Both the position numbers and the translations under genes were made by a program. From the NCBI GenBank assembly GCA_030762175.1, contig CM060831.1, positions 76,482,501 through 76,546,500 of the forward strand: a stretch of 64,000 nt of DNA. Direction: 5' to 3'. The notes beneath the pieces are model-generated. The model saw only the letters and a list, made by a program, of their open reading frames with translations, was not told the origin of the DNA and did no database searches. Shown here one piece after another: positions 63,165 to 64,000 of the stretch; positions within the stretch are counted from its first letter, which is position 1; each line of letters opens with the position of its first letter. The DNA comes from Metallyticus violacea. Lineage: Eukaryota > Arthropoda > Insecta > Mantodea > Metallyticidae.

Positions 63165-64000
63165 ATATGGTGAACTTTTGTAACAGTGATGTTTAACACT
63201 AAGAACTGAAATGATTGAGTTGAATTTGCAACACTTACATCACTAATATTTAAAAAAGGAAGGCTAAGTTTCTGGAGCTAATTGCTCCCAACTTCAGTTT
63301 CAGATCAACAGCTCGCCTTGTTCTTTGTGGTGGTTTGGTTTGTCCATGGTGGTGGTTGGATGACTTCTGTATTAAGATGACATTTGGCGATGACATTTGA
63401 AAATGTGATTTTTGTTCTTCCAGATATAAATGTTTTCCCAGACTGTAATTTCTGTTTTTCCTGTAATATTTTTAAGCAGCTTGGAATTCCTGTTAATACT
63501 ATGTTGTTCCTTCCAAAAATGCCATGCTACTGCTGATTTTTCTTTCTGTCTTTGATTTATGTTCCTGATGTGTTCCTTTGCTTATGTTTTTATGTTTTAG
63601 TCTTTCCAATATAAATTTTTTCACAATCGCTACAATTCATCTAATATATTCCTGATTTGCTCTCTTGTGGAATATCCTCTTTAGTTTAGAAATTTAGTAC
63701 TTTTTATGGAGTAACTAATGTTATGTTTTTTGAAAATCTTTTGAAATTTATAGACGGCTGATGCGAATGTGAATTTTTTGTACATTCTATTTTCTTCTGG
63801 TAAATATCCCCATTACAAAGAAAAGTATGATCAAGAACTGAGCAATATAATAAATATAGTTATAGACAATGGTTTCAAACAAGAAGTGGTATTTAAGAAA
63901 GTAAACTGAGCAAGGAACAAAAAAAGAATCAAAGACATCAGTACACTTATTCCTAACAAGAAAGAAAATAGAATGTATAAAAAATTCACATACCATCCAT
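63165..64000 (-). mobile_element. Penelope-like element, head-to-head arrangement, runs off the window
   Basis: The minus-strand part (about 63800 to 63255) carries M-Y-K-K-F-T-F, then decayed GIY-YIG sequence and a tail with CTGAAGT, a GGGAGC/GCTCC hairpin and GAAAC near 63265-63305. From about 63800 the plus strand reads N-G-F-K-Q-E-V-V-F-K-K-V-N, K-R-I-K-D-I-S-T-L and M-Y-K-K-F-T-Y-H-P, the same protein region in the opposite direction. TTTGTAACAGTGATGTTTAA at 63178 repeats 21195-21215. Confidence 0.7.

Overview
The window looks like part of a large, AT-rich, transposon-laden arthropod nuclear genome (insect or arachnid; the sequence alone does not decide). The reasons are two conserved animal genes split by long introns with GT-AG junctions, several tRNA-derived SINE families, mariner/Tc1 transposons, LINEs, and many Penelope-like elements (PLEs) with GIY-YIG endonuclease remnants. 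There are no bacterial-type operons, ribosome binding sites or CRISPR arrays.

Two host genes are recognisable, arranged tail to tail. PAIP1 (poly(A)-binding-protein-interacting protein 1) is on the + strand. Its last five coding exons lie at 3573-27797 and encode most of the MIF4G-like domain and the acidic C-terminus. Its 5' part lies outside the window. COG5 (conserved oligomeric Golgi complex subunit 5) is on the - strand. Its last six coding exons lie between 58689 and 40985, and its N-terminal exons lie beyond 64000. About 12 kb of repeat-rich intergenic DNA (28.7-40.9 kb) separates the two 3' ends. The products are not expected to work together: one acts in translation, the other in Golgi vesicle tethering.

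The rest is mostly mobile DNA. Region by region: 0.3-3.4 kb holds a mariner transposase fragment, a SINE with target-site duplication (TSD), and a 1.9 kb DNA transposon with long inverted ends. 6-14 kb (PAIP1 introns 2-3) holds a hAT-like remnant, PLE terminal repeats, a (TTC)n tract and nested PLEs. 15-20.5 kb holds several LINE copies and PLE foldbacks. 23.9-25.8 kb is a 5'-truncated LINE with a 17-bp TSD. 28.9-40 kb holds PLE foldbacks, SINEs and a LINE remnant. 41-58 kb (COG5 introns) holds a long inverted repeat, a tandem array of PLE tail units, copia, mariner and Tc1 remnants, and a mariner inserted in a PLE. 60-64 kb holds PLEs and another mariner.

The most interesting signal is a recurring short motif in PLE-related sequences: C-U-G-A-N-G-A, a hairpin, then G-A-A-A-C, two bases and G-U-Y. 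It matches a minimal type I hammerhead self-cleaving ribozyme. It occurs at about ten places, with stem II base pairs changing together between copies. One copy sits in a 111-bp insertion with a perfect 14-bp TSD in PAIP1 intron 2. Another insertion of only 48 bp, made of the same 3' tail, has a perfect 13-bp TSD. Together they suggest small non-autonomous, ribozyme-associated retroelements (retrozyme-like) mobilised by PLEs. All calls come from reading the sequence; no search or folding program was run.
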